Positions 47,330 to 57,457 of a stretch of DNA of 64,000 nucleotides are shown in pieces. This DNA is from an uncultured Methylococcales bacterium (GTDB lineage: Bacteria > Pseudomonadota > Gammaproteobacteria > Methylococcales > Methylomonadaceae), in assembly GCA_913019935.1 (NCBI GenBank), contig CAJVZC010000005.1:1-64000 (forward strand), read 5' to 3'. Position 1 is the first letter of the stretch. The number at the start of each line of letters is the position of its first letter. Both the position numbers and the translations under genes were made by a program. Under the pieces are notes generated by a model that saw only the letters and a program-made list of their open reading frames with translations, was not told the DNA's origin and made no database searches.

Positions 47330-48687
47330 ATATGTCACTCCAAGAGATGAGTCATATTGTCGGTGTGGAGGGCGCCGAGAATGATATTAGAATTGATTCA
47401 ATAAGCATTGATACCCGAACACTTAATCCGGGTGACTGTTATTTGGCATTAAAAGGTGCTCAGTTTGATGGTCATGATTTTGTCGTGCAAGCAGAAGAAT
47501 TGCAGGCGGCTGCAATTATTTGTGAATCGGCCCAAGAAATTAATATTCCTCAAGTGGTTGTAAGCAACACACGTGATGCATTAGCCAAATTAGGGCGTGC
47601 CCATAGGCATAAAAATGCAGCAAAGATTGTGGGTGTTACCGGCAGTAATGGTAAGACAACGGTCAAAGAAATGATTGCCAGTATATTGGCTGAAGTTGGA
47701 CAGACATTAGCAACCAGAGGCAATCTAAACAATGATATTGGCGTGCCGCTAACGCTATTGCGATTGAGTGATGAGGATGATTTTGGCGTGATTGAAATGG
47801 GTGCCAATCAGCCCGGCGATATTGCCTATCTGAGTCGCTGTGTGGAACCTAATGTTGGTGTGATTACAAATATTTCAGCAGCGCATTTAGAAGGTTTTGA
47901 GACCTTAGAGGGTGTTGCGGAAACCAAGTGCGAATTACTTAAATCACTGGGTGAGTTAGGAATTGCGGTCTTAAATAAAGATGATGACTTTTTTGATTTT
48001 TGTGTGCAGTGCGCAGGGTCATCAAAGGTTATTTCATTTGGATTAACCTCATCGGCGGATGTCAGTTCGAGTGCTATTAGAGCAGAGTTAAATGCTGGAA
48101 AAATAGTGACACAATTCACAGTTAAACATAAACAAGTAGTGTTTGATGTGACGTTAGGTCTGGTTGGGGAGCATAACATTAAGAACGCTTTAGCGGCCAG
48201 TGCGGTCGCCATAGCACTCGGGGTGGATTGTCAGTCTATACAAAAGGGTTTGGAAAAAGTAGGCCCGGTTCCTGGGCGAATGGAGCCTTTGGTGATGGCC
48301 AATGGAACAGTGATAATTAATGATACTTATAATGCAAATCCTGCATCGTTAGGGGCGGCACTCGCCGTGCTTAAGGATAGTGGCAGTGAGTTCTGGGTTG
48401 TACTAGGTGCGATGGGTGAATTAGGTGAAAATAGTCGCTTATTGCATGATGAAATTGGTCAACAAATTAGGTTAATGGGAGCAATGCGCTTATTGGCGAT
48501 TGGCCCCGATGCTAAGAGCACGGTTGATGCTTTTGGCATCGGGGCTGTTTTTTTTGAAACCCAAGAAGCGATGATCGCAATGTTAAAAAAAGAATTGACG
48601 GGTGTTGAAACAGTTTTAGTAAAAGGATCAAGGAAGCAAAAAATGGAGAATGTAGTGAGTGCTTTGATGCAAGGTTGCGGGCACTGA
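47323..48687 (+). CDS. murF: UDP-MurNAc-tripeptide-D-alanyl-D-alanine ligase MurF
   Basis: 454 residues. Adds D-Ala-D-Ala to give UDP-MurNAc-pentapeptide. [18 protein letters not shown] near the N-terminus, ATP loop [51 protein letters not shown] and [25 protein letters not shown] serves as ribosome site; the start overlaps murE by 7 bases. Confidence 0.97.
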   Translation: MLNMSLQEMSHIVGVEGAENDIRIDSISIDTRTLNPGDCYLALKGAQFDGHDFVVQAEELQAAAIICESAQEINIPQVVVSNTRDALAKLGRAHRHKNAAKIVGVTGSNGKTTVKEMIASILAEVGQTLATRGNLNNDIGVPLTLLRLSDEDDFGVIEMGANQPGDIAYLSRCVEPNVGVITNISAAHLEGFETLEGVAETKCELLKSLGELGIAVLNKDDDFFDFCVQCAGSSKVISFGLTSSADVSSSAIRAELNAGKIVTQFTVKHKQVVFDVTLGLVGEHNIKNALAASAVAIALGVDCQSIQKGLEKVGPVPGRMEPLVMANGTVIINDTYNANPASLGAALAVLKDSGSEFWVVLGAMGELGENSRLLHDEIGQQIRLMGAMRLLAIGPDAKSTVDAFGIGAVFFETQEAMIAMLKKELTGVETVLVKGSRKQKMENVVSALMQGCGH

Positions 48688-48688
48688 T

Positions 48689-49771
48689 ATGTTGTTATAT
48701 TTAACGGAATATTTAATGACTTTGGATGGGTCGTTTAGAGTATTTCAATATTTGACGCTCAGGGCTATTTTAGGTGCATTAACCGCATTAGCAATTTCCT
48801 TTGCTGTCGGTCCTGTCATGATTCGGAAGTTGACGCAAAATAAGATTGGTCAGAATATTCGCGATTGTGGTCCTGAAGGGCATTTAATAAAGGCAGGAAC
48901 GCCGACTATGGGCGGTGCTTTAATATTGGTGGCAATTTCCTTTAGTACCTTGATGTGGGCCGATTTAGAGAATCGTTATATTTGGTGTTTATTGTTTGTC
49001 ACATTAAGTTTTGGTGTGATTGGTTTTGTTGATGATTTTAAGAAACTTAAGCTGAGTAACAGTAAAGGTTTATCGGCGGCAATGAAGTATTTTTGGCAAT
49101 CGCTAGTGGGTCTTGTTGCGGCTGTTTTCTTGTTTTATACCGCTCAGGTTCCTGCTGAAACAGAGTTGATCGTGCCGTTTTTTAAGACCGTCATTATCCC
49201 TTTAGGCGGGTTCTATATTTTATTAGCCTATTTCGTTATTGTTGGAACCAGCAATGCAGTGAATTTAACCGATGGGTTGGATGGATTAGCTATTCTCCCG
49301 GCAGTAATGGTAGCAGGTGGGTTGGCGATATTTGCTTATTTATCAGGGCATGCCAATTTTGCCAGTTATTTATCTATTCCATATTTACCGGAGGCCGGTG
49401 AGACTGTTATTTTCGCAACAGCATTAATGGGCGCTGGGTTGGGTTTTTTGTGGTTTAACACGTATCCAGCTATGGTGTTTATGGGTGATGTAGGGGCGTT
49501 GGCTTTAGGTGGGGCTTTAGGGTTGCTAGCGGTTATTGTTCGCCAAGAAATTGTATTGGTGATTATGGGCGGTGTTTTTGTAGTTGAAACACTATCGGTC
49601 ATTATACAAGTCGCTTCTTTTAAATTGACCGGTAAACGAGTGTTTCGTATGGCGCCTATTCATCATCACTTTGAACTTAAAGGGTGGCCCGAGCCAAGAG
49701 TCATTGTACGGTTTTGGATTATTACCGTTATTTTAGTTTTAATTGGCTTAGCGACGCTGAAACTAAGATGA
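48689..49771 (+). CDS. mraY: Phospho-MurNAc-pentapeptide translocase MraY
   Basis: 360 residues, ten membrane segments. Makes lipid I from UDP-MurNAc-pentapeptide and undecaprenyl phosphate. Signature regions: [52 protein letters not shown] and [14 protein letters not shown] (the HHH loop). 2 bases after murF; murD overlaps its stop by 4 bases. Confidence 0.97.
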   Translation: MLLYLTEYLMTLDGSFRVFQYLTLRAILGALTALAISFAVGPVMIRKLTQNKIGQNIRDCGPEGHLIKAGTPTMGGALILVAISFSTLMWADLENRYIWCLLFVTLSFGVIGFVDDFKKLKLSNSKGLSAAMKYFWQSLVGLVAAVFLFYTAQVPAETELIVPFFKTVIIPLGGFYILLAYFVIVGTSNAVNLTDGLDGLAILPAVMVAGGLAIFAYLSGHANFASYLSIPYLPEAGETVIFATALMGAGLGFLWFNTYPAMVFMGDVGALALGGALGLLAVIVRQEIVLVIMGGVFVVETLSVIIQVASFKLTGKRVFRMAPIHHHFELKGWPEPRVIVRFWIITVILVLIGLATLKLR

Positions 49772-51141
49772 TGAATCTAGAAACGGTAAAAAAAAATGTG
49801 GCAAAGAAAATAGATTTTACTACAGCGCCAATCCATATTTTGATTGTGGGTCTGGGTGTGACAGGTCTTTCTATTGCTCGTTTTTTTAAAAAGATAGAGG
49901 TTAACTTTTCGCTCATTGATAGCCGTAAAAATTTGGGCAATTTAACGCAAATAAAGGCAATGTTTGCAGATTCTGAAGTGTTCACGGGTGGGTTCCCGGA
50001 AACTAAGTTTAGAGGGGTAACCCACTTATTTGTCAGTCCAGGTGTGTCGTTGGATGAGCCTGCAATTGCTAAGTGTTTGAATGAAGGCGCTGTTTTATTA
50101 AGTGATATTGATTTATTTGCTTTTTGTATTGATGCGCCGGTGATTGCAATCACGGGGTCAAATGGGAAAAGTACTGTTACGACCATGGTTGAGGGTATGG
50201 CTCGCAGTGCGGGTATTGAGGTTCGAGCGGGTGGCAATTTGGGCGTTCCCGCATTGGATTTAATGGCCGATGATATAGCCTTGTATGTTTTAGAATTATC
50301 CAGTTTTCAACTGGAAAGAATGACAGCATTGAGACCACAAGCAGCCGTAGTATTGAATGTCAGCAGTGATCATATGGATCGGTATTCTACTATTGAGGTT
50401 TATGCAAAAGTAAAAAGTAAAATTTATGATCATGCGGCGACATGTGTGATTAATGTGGATGATCCAAGAGTCTCAGCGATGGTGACTTTAAAGCCAACAA
50501 CGATAACGTACAGCGTGACTAAGAAGGCAGGCTTGAGTGTAAGGAATGAAAGCGGTTCGCTATGGTTGGTTAATGGGGATAAGGCGGTTATAGCCCGAAG
50601 TAATATTTTAGTCGTCGGTAAACACAACACCAGTAATGCTCTTGCTGCAATGGCTTTGGCTACAGCGGTAGGTATACCAATGGACTCAATAGTTGACGCG
50701 TTAATGGATTACCAGGGGTTGCCCCATCGGTTGCAAATTGTATCTGTTGATCATGAATTGATTTGGGTTAATGACTCAAAGGCAACCAATCCCTCTTCAT
50801 GTATAGCGGCATTAAAAGCCTTTGATGAAAAGGTGGTTTTAATTGCTGGTGGAGATTGTAAAGGAGCCGATTTAACAGAATTAGCAACCATAATTCAGCA
50901 ACAAGCTCGACTAGTTATTTTATTCGGCCGCGATGCGCAACGTATTGAAGATGCGTTAGAAAATAGTGTGCTTGTTTATAATTCTGAAACCTTAGAAGAG
51001 GCTGTTTTAATTGCAAAAGAGTTGGCTGTTGCGGGTGAAACAGTATTGTTATCGCCTGCGTGTGCAAGTCTGGATCAATTTAAAGATTATCAAGAACGCG
51101 GCGAAATATTTGCGCAAACAGTAAGAAGGATAGCGGCATGA
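49768..51141 (+). CDS. murD: UDP-MurNAc-L-alanine:D-glutamate ligase MurD
   Basis: 457 residues from ATG 49768 (ATGA overlap with mraY; ATG 49771 adjacent). The longer open frame to 49684 is inside mraY. N-terminal Rossmann part [20 protein letters not shown] loop [39 protein letters not shown] and the C-terminal [19 protein letters not shown]. Its N-terminus is about 20 residues longer than E. coli MurD, a basic extension ([17 protein letters not shown]). Confidence 0.95.
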   Translation: MMNLETVKKNVAKKIDFTTAPIHILIVGLGVTGLSIARFFKKIEVNFSLIDSRKNLGNLTQIKAMFADSEVFTGGFPETKFRGVTHLFVSPGVSLDEPAIAKCLNEGAVLLSDIDLFAFCIDAPVIAITGSNGKSTVTTMVEGMARSAGIEVRAGGNLGVPALDLMADDIALYVLELSSFQLERMTALRPQAAVVLNVSSDHMDRYSTIEVYAKVKSKIYDHAATCVINVDDPRVSAMVTLKPTTITYSVTKKAGLSVRNESGSLWLVNGDKAVIARSNILVVGKHNTSNALAAMALATAVGIPMDSIVDALMDYQGLPHRLQIVSVDHELIWVNDSKATNPSSCIAALKAFDEKVVLIAGGDCKGADLTELATIIQQQARLVILFGRDAQRIEDALENSVLVYNSETLEEAVLIAKELAVAGETVLLSPACASLDQFKDYQERGEIFAQTVRRIAA

Positions 51142-52322
51142 AATTAATTCAAGCGTGTCTGCAGACGATGACTGATTTGCGAAATCATTATGATGGGGTG
51201 TTAGCTATTTCAGCAATCAGTATTTTGATTATTGGTTTTGTTATGGTGACATCGGCTTCATTACACTTAGGCGGTAAAATAGCAGGTAATCCGTTTTATT
51301 ACCCTGTGCGACAGTTCATTCATATTTGTTTAGGCATTGGTTTTGGGGCTGTTATCTTAACCATTAATATGAGGTTCTGGGAAAAATCAGGTCAATGGCT
51401 ATTTTTATTCGGCGTGTTTTTACTGGTTATGGTTCTGATTCCTGGCGTGGGTGTAAAAGTTAATGGCAGTATGCGTTGGATTCAATTGATTGGTTTTAGA
51501 GTTCAGGTATCAGAAATCATGAAATTGTTTTCTGTGATTTATATGGCGGGTTATGTTGCGCGTCATCAAGAGGTTGTTAAAGTTTCTGCTTATGGAATTG
51601 TAAAGCCTTTAATGCTGTTTGCATTTGCGTGTGTGTTCTTATTGTTGGAGCCAGATTTTGGGTCAGCTGTTGTGATCTTAACCATAGCCATGGGCGTAAT
51701 GTTTTTAGGGGGCGCTAGATTGTGGCAATTTTTAGCTTTGGGGGTATTTTTAGTTTCAATGGCTGTCATGCTTTGTTATTTTTCTGAATATCGGTGGGCG
51801 CGAATTACCAGTTTTCTTGATCCGTGGGCAGACCCATTAGATAAAGGCTTTCAATTGGTTCAGGCGCTGATAGCCTTTGGCCAAGGGGAATGGGTGGGCG
51901 TGGGATTGGGAAGTAGTATTCAAAAGTTATTTTATTTGCCCGAGGCTCATACGGATTTTTTGTTTTCGGTAATTGCTGAAGAATTAGGTTTGTTGGGTGT
52001 GATAACAGTGATCGCATTATTTACGGTATTTATTTGGCGCGCCTTCGTAATTGGTGAGAAAGCGGAGAAAGCGGGGTATCTGTTTTCCGCCTTTATTGCT
52101 TATGGATTGGCGATATGGTTTGGATTTCAGGCTTTCGTAAATATCGGAGTCAATATGGGTATGTTACCCACAAAAGGACTGACGTTGCCGTTGATGAGTT
52201 ATGGCGGTGGAAGCATGATTGTCATGTGTGCAGGAGTTGCATTGCTTTTTAGAATTAACATGGAAACAGAAAAAATAACGTCATCAGTACCTAAAGGAAA
52301 AAGGGAATGGATAGGCGCATAG
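51138..52322 (+). CDS. ftsW: Septal peptidoglycan polymerase FtsW (SEDS)
   Basis: 394 residues, about ten membrane segments. SEDS glycosyltransferase that polymerises lipid II with FtsI at the septum. NGSMRWIQLIGFRVQVSEIMKL, LLEPDFGSAVVI with the conserved Asp after the essential segment, HTDFLFSVIAEELGLLG and LPLMSYGGGSMIV are family signatures. ATGA overlap with murD; murG overlaps its end by 16 bases. Confidence 0.96.
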   Translation: MKLIQACLQTMTDLRNHYDGVLAISAISILIIGFVMVTSASLHLGGKIAGNPFYYPVRQFIHICLGIGFGAVILTINMRFWEKSGQWLFLFGVFLLVMVLIPGVGVKVNGSMRWIQLIGFRVQVSEIMKLFSVIYMAGYVARHQEVVKVSAYGIVKPLMLFAFACVFLLLEPDFGSAVVILTIAMGVMFLGGARLWQFLALGVFLVSMAVMLCYFSEYRWARITSFLDPWADPLDKGFQLVQALIAFGQGEWVGVGLGSSIQKLFYLPEAHTDFLFSVIAEELGLLGVITVIALFTVFIWRAFVIGEKAEKAGYLFSAFIAYGLAIWFGFQAFVNIGVNMGMLPTKGLTLPLMSYGGGSMIVMCAGVALLFRINMETEKITSSVPKGKREWIGA

Positions 52323-53368
52323 TTATCATGGCAGGTGGAACAGGTGGGCATGTCTATCCTGCCTTGGCAGTTGCTTTGCAGCTGCAGAAGGAAAATTGGC
52401 AAGTGACATGGATGGGAACGAAAACGGGGATAGAATCAAGAGTCGTTCCTGAAAATAATTTAGTGATAGATTATGTGTCGGTTTCGGGTATTAGAGGAAA
52501 AGGATTGTGGCGTCGATTCGCTGTACCGTTTATGTTGCTGAAATCACTTTTTCAGGTTTTTGGTATCCTCAATCGGCGTAAGCCTGCAGTGATATTAGGT
52601 TTAGGGGGGTTTGTGGCAGGACCCGGAGGAGTGATTGCTAAGATGTTGGGTATACCGCTGGTTATTCATGAGCAAAATAGAGTTCCCGGTACCACCAATC
52701 GTATTCTTGCAAAATGGGCTGACCGAGTTTTAGAAGGGTTTCCAAATAGTTTTCCTGAAACTAGTGGTGCTGAGTATGTGGGCAACCCGTTACGACCTGC
52801 GATTGAAATGTTGAAGTCGAAAAAATCCGCTGTGCAGAAGCCTTTAAATATATTGGTTCTAGGCGGCAGTTTGGGGGCCCGTAAGTTAAATGAAATAGTA
52901 CCGGATGCCTTTGCCATGATTCACTCGGTCAATGTGGTACACCAAACCGGTTTGGCAATGCATGAGCAGGTTAAGACATGTTATTTAAATCACAAAAGAT
53001 CTGTTGAGGTCGTGGCTTTTATTGAAGATATGGCTGCACGATATAGTTGGGCAGATTTAATAATTTGTCGTTCAGGGGCCATGACAGTCAGCGAAGTTGC
53101 CGCTGCAGGTTTGCCCAGTATTATGATTCCTTTCCCTTTTGCGATAGATGATCATCAAACAGCAAACGCACAATATCTAGTCGATGTTAAGGCCAGTATT
53201 TTGATCGCTCAATCAAACTTAGATGCAAAGCAATTAGCTCAGCAAATAGAGCATTTAATTGATCACCCATCACAATTAGACCAAATGGGCAAAGCCGCAA
53301 GACAATGTGCACAATGGGATGCAACAAAAGTTGTCGCTAATATCTGTATTGATGAGGGGTCAATATGA
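52307..53368 (+). CDS. murG: Lipid II synthase MurG
   Basis: 353 residues. Adds GlcNAc to lipid I at the inner face of the membrane. G loop 1 MAGGTGGHVYPALAVALQL (about 7-25), GGFVAGPGGVIAKMLGIPLVIHEQN, the second glycine loop VLGGSLGARKLNE and RSGAMTVSEVAAAGLPSIMIPF with DDHQTANA. Overlaps ftsW and, by 4 bases, murC. Confidence 0.97.
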   Translation: MDRRIVIMAGGTGGHVYPALAVALQLQKENWQVTWMGTKTGIESRVVPENNLVIDYVSVSGIRGKGLWRRFAVPFMLLKSLFQVFGILNRRKPAVILGLGGFVAGPGGVIAKMLGIPLVIHEQNRVPGTTNRILAKWADRVLEGFPNSFPETSGAEYVGNPLRPAIEMLKSKKSAVQKPLNILVLGGSLGARKLNEIVPDAFAMIHSVNVVHQTGLAMHEQVKTCYLNHKRSVEVVAFIEDMAARYSWADLIICRSGAMTVSEVAAAGLPSIMIPFPFAIDDHQTANAQYLVDVKASILIAQSNLDAKQLAQQIEHLIDHPSQLDQMGKAARQCAQWDATKVVANICIDEGSI

Positions 53369-54828
53369 ACCGGCCTGAGAGTGTAATCACATTACAAGAT
53401 ATGGGCCATATTGAGAAAATACATTTTGTGGGTATTGGAGGAACAGGGATGAGCGGTATTGCCGAAGTATTGCTTAATCTAGGGTTTACTGTTTCAGGAT
53501 CAGATCAATCCAGTAGCGTCATTACCGAGCATTTAATTGACTTAGGTGTGGACATTAGTGCTGAACATAACGCCGTGAATGTAGAGTATGCAGATGTGGT
53601 GGTGGTTTCATCAGCAATTGAATCAAATAACATAGAAATAAGAACCGCAAAACAGAAACGTATTCCGGTCATTCCACGGGCTGAAATGTTAGCGGAATTA
53701 ATGCGCTTTAGGTACGGTATTGCCATAGCAGGCACTCATGGAAAAACCACCACCACTAGTTTGATTGCCAATATGATGGCTGAAGGTGATTTAGATCCGA
53801 CCTTTGTAATTGGCGGACGGTTAAATAGTTCAGGGGCTAATGCAAAATTAGGATTAGGTCATTATTTAGTGGCTGAAGCCGATGAAAGTGATGCTTCATT
53901 TTTACATTTGCAGCCCATGATAGCGATAGTGACAAATATTGATCGTGATCACATGGAAACCTATGAAGGGGATTATCAGCGTTTACAAGACGCCTTTGTT
54001 GAGTTTTTATCACATTTGCCTTTTTATGGTCTGGCTGTTGTTTGTGTGGATGATCCGGGTGTTAAATTGCTTTTACCTAAAATATCGAAGCCTTGTAAGA
54101 CCTATGGCTTCGCCGGTGATGCGGATGTATATGCTACAGAAATAAAACAAAATGGCTTGCAAACAACCTGTCAGGTTCAGCGATGGGGCGACCATGGTGT
54201 TTTGAAGGTTACTTTAAATATGCCGGGGTTACATAATTTACTGAATGCGCTTGCAGCCATTACAGTGGCGACTCATTTGAATGTTTCAGATCAAGCGATT
54301 ATAGAAAGTTTAAAAACATTTAGTGGGGTTGCTCGAAGGTTTCAAATTAACCAAGAGTTTGACTATCAGAATGAGAAGGTAACGTTGGTGGATGATTATG
54401 GTCATCACCCCCGTGAAATAGAAGCTACTTTGGGGTCATTAAAACAAGCGTGGCCAGAACGGCGATCAATCGTAATTTTTCAACCCCATCGATATACGAG
54501 GACACGCGATTTATTTGAAGATTTTGTCAAGGTGCTTTCATCCGTTGATATTCTTATTTTGCTGGAAGTGTATTCTGCAGGTGAATCAATCATAGCCGGT
54601 GCGGACGGGCGTGCTCTGGCGCAGGCTATTAGAGCTAGAGGGCAGGTTAATCCAATTTTTGTAGAGCATAGAACTGATTTGTTGGAAATTTTAGAAGCAT
54701 TAATTCAACCTAAAGATGTGGTGTTAACTTTGGGTGCGGGCAGTGTGAGTAAAATAGCCAGTGAGTTGTCAGAGGGATTGCCTGAAAGAATGAGAGCTAA
54801 AAATCCTACGGGGGAAGGGCGGTTATGA
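53365..54828 (+). CDS. murC: UDP-MurNAc:L-alanine ligase MurC
   Basis: 487 residues. Adds the first amino acid of the stem peptide. IHFVGIGGTGMSGIAEVLL near the N-terminus, ATP loop AIAGTHGKTTTTSLIANM, VAEADESDASFLHL, TNIDRDHMETY, VDDYGHHPREIEATL and FQPHRYTRTRDLF. ATGA overlaps at both ends couple it to murG and murB. Confidence 0.97.
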   Translation: MNRPESVITLQDMGHIEKIHFVGIGGTGMSGIAEVLLNLGFTVSGSDQSSSVITEHLIDLGVDISAEHNAVNVEYADVVVVSSAIESNNIEIRTAKQKRIPVIPRAEMLAELMRFRYGIAIAGTHGKTTTTSLIANMMAEGDLDPTFVIGGRLNSSGANAKLGLGHYLVAEADESDASFLHLQPMIAIVTNIDRDHMETYEGDYQRLQDAFVEFLSHLPFYGLAVVCVDDPGVKLLLPKISKPCKTYGFAGDADVYATEIKQNGLQTTCQVQRWGDHGVLKVTLNMPGLHNLLNALAAITVATHLNVSDQAIIESLKTFSGVARRFQINQEFDYQNEKVTLVDDYGHHPREIEATLGSLKQAWPERRSIVIFQPHRYTRTRDLFEDFVKVLSSVDILILLEVYSAGESIIAGADGRALAQAIRARGQVNPIFVEHRTDLLEILEALIQPKDVVLTLGAGSVSKIASELSEGLPERMRAKNPTGEGRL

Positions 54829-55763
54829 TGAGCGACTCTCTACCGCCAGAAAGTGCTTTATTAAAGGGGCGTTTGTTACGAGATGAAAAGTTAGCTAAAT
54901 ATACTAGCTGGCATGTTGGTGGGCCTGCTGATCAGTTGTATTTTCCTTTTGATCGCGGAGATTTGGTTAAGTTTCTCTCGGTGCTTCCCCTTGAAGAACC
55001 GGTATTTTTTATGGGTATGGGCAGTAACCTATTGATCCGTGACGGTGGGATCAGGGGCACTGTAGTGAATATGCGTGGCCGGTTAAAAGAGATGTTAATT
55101 TGTGATGACCAAACATTGTATGTTGAGGCCGGCGTTCATTGTTCAAAAGCCGCAAGATTTTGCCGTAGTCATGGTTTTGTCGGCGCTGAATTTCTGTCAG
55201 GTATTCCGGGTACGATGGGCGGTGCTCTGAAAATGAATGCCGGTGCGTTTGGTTGTGAAACCTGGGATATTGTTGAGGGGTTAGAAAGTATTAACGCGCA
55301 AGGGGATGTTTTTACGCGTAGGGTTGAGGATTATGCTATTGGGTATCGCTCAGTTACTGGCCCCGTGGGTGAGTGGTTTCTAGCGGTACGGTTACGGTTA
55401 GCAAAAGGTTCTACCCAGGCAAGTGCAGAAAAAACCAAAGCATTATTAAGTCACCGTTCAGCTACGCAGCCACTGACTCAGCCATCTTGTGGTTCCGTTT
55501 TTAAAAATCCTGATAATGATTATGCCGCTAGGTTAATAGAGGCTTGTGGTTTGAAAGGTTATACCGTGGGCGGTGCTAATGTTTCTGAGCAACACGCAAA
55601 CTTTATTCTTAATCAAAATAACGCCACGGCAAAAGATATTGAGTCATTGATTGAAATCATACAGACACAAGTACAACAAAGAATGGGCGTGGCATTAGCG
55701 TGTGAAGTTGAAATTGTCGGTGAACCCGCTAGGGAATCTGCACAGGGAGGTATCAGTGAATAG
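54825..55763 (+). CDS. murB: UDP-N-acetylenolpyruvoylglucosamine reductase MurB (type I-like or short type)
   Basis: 312 residues. FAD-dependent reduction to UDP-MurNAc. LAKYTSWHVGGPADQLYF at the start, MGMGSNLLIRDGGI, FLSGIPGTMGGALKMNAGAFG (FAD-binding) and SCGSVFKNP with the proton-donor Ser; HANFILNQNNATAKDI at the end. The GSVFKNP form and length near 310 fit the type II group better than the longer E. coli enzyme. Clustered with murC and ddl. Confidence 0.95.
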   Translation: MMSDSLPPESALLKGRLLRDEKLAKYTSWHVGGPADQLYFPFDRGDLVKFLSVLPLEEPVFFMGMGSNLLIRDGGIRGTVVNMRGRLKEMLICDDQTLYVEAGVHCSKAARFCRSHGFVGAEFLSGIPGTMGGALKMNAGAFGCETWDIVEGLESINAQGDVFTRRVEDYAIGYRSVTGPVGEWFLAVRLRLAKGSTQASAEKTKALLSHRSATQPLTQPSCGSVFKNPDNDYAARLIEACGLKGYTVGGANVSEQHANFILNQNNATAKDIESLIEIIQTQVQQRMGVALACEVEIVGEPARESAQGGISE

Positions 55764-56691
55764 TCAGGTTGATACGGAAAAATGGGGGCATGTTGCAGTG
55801 GTTATGGGTGGGCCTTCAGCAGAACGAGATGTTTCATTAAAAAGTGGTCGCGCCGTGTTAACAGCGTTGTTAGCCCGAGGTGTTAATGCAACGGCTGTTG
55901 AAGTTAAAAGTGATTTAGTGAGTCCTTTTTTAGCCGGTTCTTTTGATCGTGTGGTTAATGTTATTCATGGTCGAGGTGGGGAAGATGGTGTTATTCAAGG
56001 GGTATTAGAGAGCCTGAATATTCCTTACAGTGGCAGTGGAGTTCTGGCATCCGCTATTTGTATGGACAAATTGAGAACAAAATGGTGTCTCAAAGGTGCA
56101 GGGTTAACAACGCCTCAATGGTATACGTTGACCCGAGAGCAGGATTTTGATGCCTGTATTGAGCAACTGGGTTTCCCCATGATTATAAAACCGGTAAGAG
56201 AAGGGTCTAGTATAGGAATGAGCCGTGTAAATAATCTAGTGGAATTAGGTGCGGGCTATAGGTTAGCGAGCGAATTTGATTCTTCTGTTTATGCAGAGGC
56301 ATGGGTAGATGGCGAAGAATATACCGTTGGATTAATAGCGGGTCAAGTATTGCCAGTTATCCGTGTAAAAACACCGAACAGTTTTTATGATTATGAGGCC
56401 AAATATCTGTCAAATTCGACTGAATACTTTTGTCCGAGTGGGCTGACAAAAGATAAGGAAGAAAGGATTATGAGACTCGCTGAAAAGGCCTTTGAAGTCG
56501 TGGGGGTGACCGGGTGGGGACGTGTCGATTTGTTTATTGATCATGATGATCAAGACCAGTTAATTGAGATTAATACCGTGCCAGGAATGACGGATCATAG
56601 TCTATTGCCCATGGCTGCAAAAGCAGCAGGGATTGATTTTGATGAATTGGTTATGCGTATTTTGGAAAGTAGCATCGACGTGGACAGTTAA
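55756..56691 (+). CDS. ddl: D-alanine-D-alanine ligase
   Basis: 311 residues from GTG 55756, which has GGGAGG five bases upstream (55745-55750); the frame open to 55702 is within murB. ATP-grasp enzyme making D-Ala-D-Ala. HVAVVMGGPSAERDVSLKSG at the start, VNVIHGRGGEDGVIQG, PMIIKPVREGSSIGMSRV, and the end LIEINTVPGMTDHSLLPMAAKA. Being in dcw it corresponds to DdlB of E. coli. Overlaps murB by 8 bases. Confidence 0.96.
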   Translation: MNSQVDTEKWGHVAVVMGGPSAERDVSLKSGRAVLTALLARGVNATAVEVKSDLVSPFLAGSFDRVVNVIHGRGGEDGVIQGVLESLNIPYSGSGVLASAICMDKLRTKWCLKGAGLTTPQWYTLTREQDFDACIEQLGFPMIIKPVREGSSIGMSRVNNLVELGAGYRLASEFDSSVYAEAWVDGEEYTVGLIAGQVLPVIRVKTPNSFYDYEAKYLSNSTEYFCPSGLTKDKEERIMRLAEKAFEVVGVTGWGRVDLFIDHDDQDQLIEINTVPGMTDHSLLPMAAKAAGIDFDELVMRILESSIDVDS

Positions 56692-56693
56692 GT

Positions 56694-57383
56694 ATGAATA
56701 TGATGCCTAAAATAATAATCTTCATGATGCTTCTTCTAGGTGTTGTAGGCACGCATTATGAAGAAATTAAGACAGGCATAGTGGATTCCTTCCCTATTCG
56801 GTATGTCAGGGTTACAGGAACTTTTCAATATTTACTCAAGAGTGATGTTAAAAAAGTGACTGGGGTAGCGGTACAAGAAAGTTTTTTGACAGTGGATATA
56901 GTTGCAATTCGTAAAACAGTAGAAGGCCTTCCTTGGGTCGATAGCGCTACAGTGTCAAGAGTGTGGCCTGATACTGTTGATATTCATGTTGTTGAGCAGT
57001 CAGCGGTCGCCTATTGGGGGCATGATGAATTACTCAATGATCGCGGTGAATTATTTAAGCCGGCGACTCTGGCAGGTATGAATGAGTTGCCCATTTTAAT
57101 CGGTCCCATAGAGGCACACCACAGAGTATTTGATTTGTTAGGTCAAGTGCAAATAAATGTTGAGGATACCGATTTAGCGTTAACTAATTTAGTCGTTTCA
57201 CCACAATATGCGGTTAGTGCAGTCTTTGAAAATGGATTGAAGGTTCAGTTGGGAAGTGAGAATCCTATCGAGCGCTTAAATCGTTTTATAGGGGTCTATG
57301 ATCGCATGAAAAGTAATGCAAACGGTTTGATGCAGCGGGTAGATATGAGATACCACAACGGTTTTTCAGTAGCATGGAAGTAG
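56694..57383 (+). CDS. ftsQ: Cell division protein FtsQ
   Basis: 229 residues. One N-terminal membrane segment (about 5-20), a POTRA domain (YVRVTGTFQYLLKSDVKKVT, then DIVAIRKTVEGLPWVDSATV and VSRVWPDTVDIHVVEQSAVA) and a C-terminal beta domain (LNDRGELFKPA and RYHNGFSVAW). Shorter than E. coli FtsQ (276) mainly at the N-terminus. Bridges early and late division proteins. 2 bases after ddl. Confidence 0.94.
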   Translation: MNMMPKIIIFMMLLLGVVGTHYEEIKTGIVDSFPIRYVRVTGTFQYLLKSDVKKVTGVAVQESFLTVDIVAIRKTVEGLPWVDSATVSRVWPDTVDIHVVEQSAVAYWGHDELLNDRGELFKPATLAGMNELPILIGPIEAHHRVFDLLGQVQINVEDTDLALTNLVVSPQYAVSAVFENGLKVQLGSENPIERLNRFIGVYDRMKSNANGLMQRVDMRYHNGFSVAWK

Positions 57384-57411
57384 ACGGTTTTAAAAGAAGT
57401 CTAGGGGTTTT

Positions 57412-57428
57412 AGGCCGAATGGCCTTTT
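57412..57428 (+). other. Small hairpin with T run in the ftsQ-ftsA gap
   Basis: AGGCC/GGCCT stem (57412-57416, 57421-57425) with GAAT loop and TTTT immediately after. Weak (five pairs), but it could attenuate read-through into ftsA. The 74-base gap is the longest between murB and ftsZ. Confidence 0.35.
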
Positions 57429-57457
57429 ACAATTGAAGATAATTTGAGAGAAAACAG

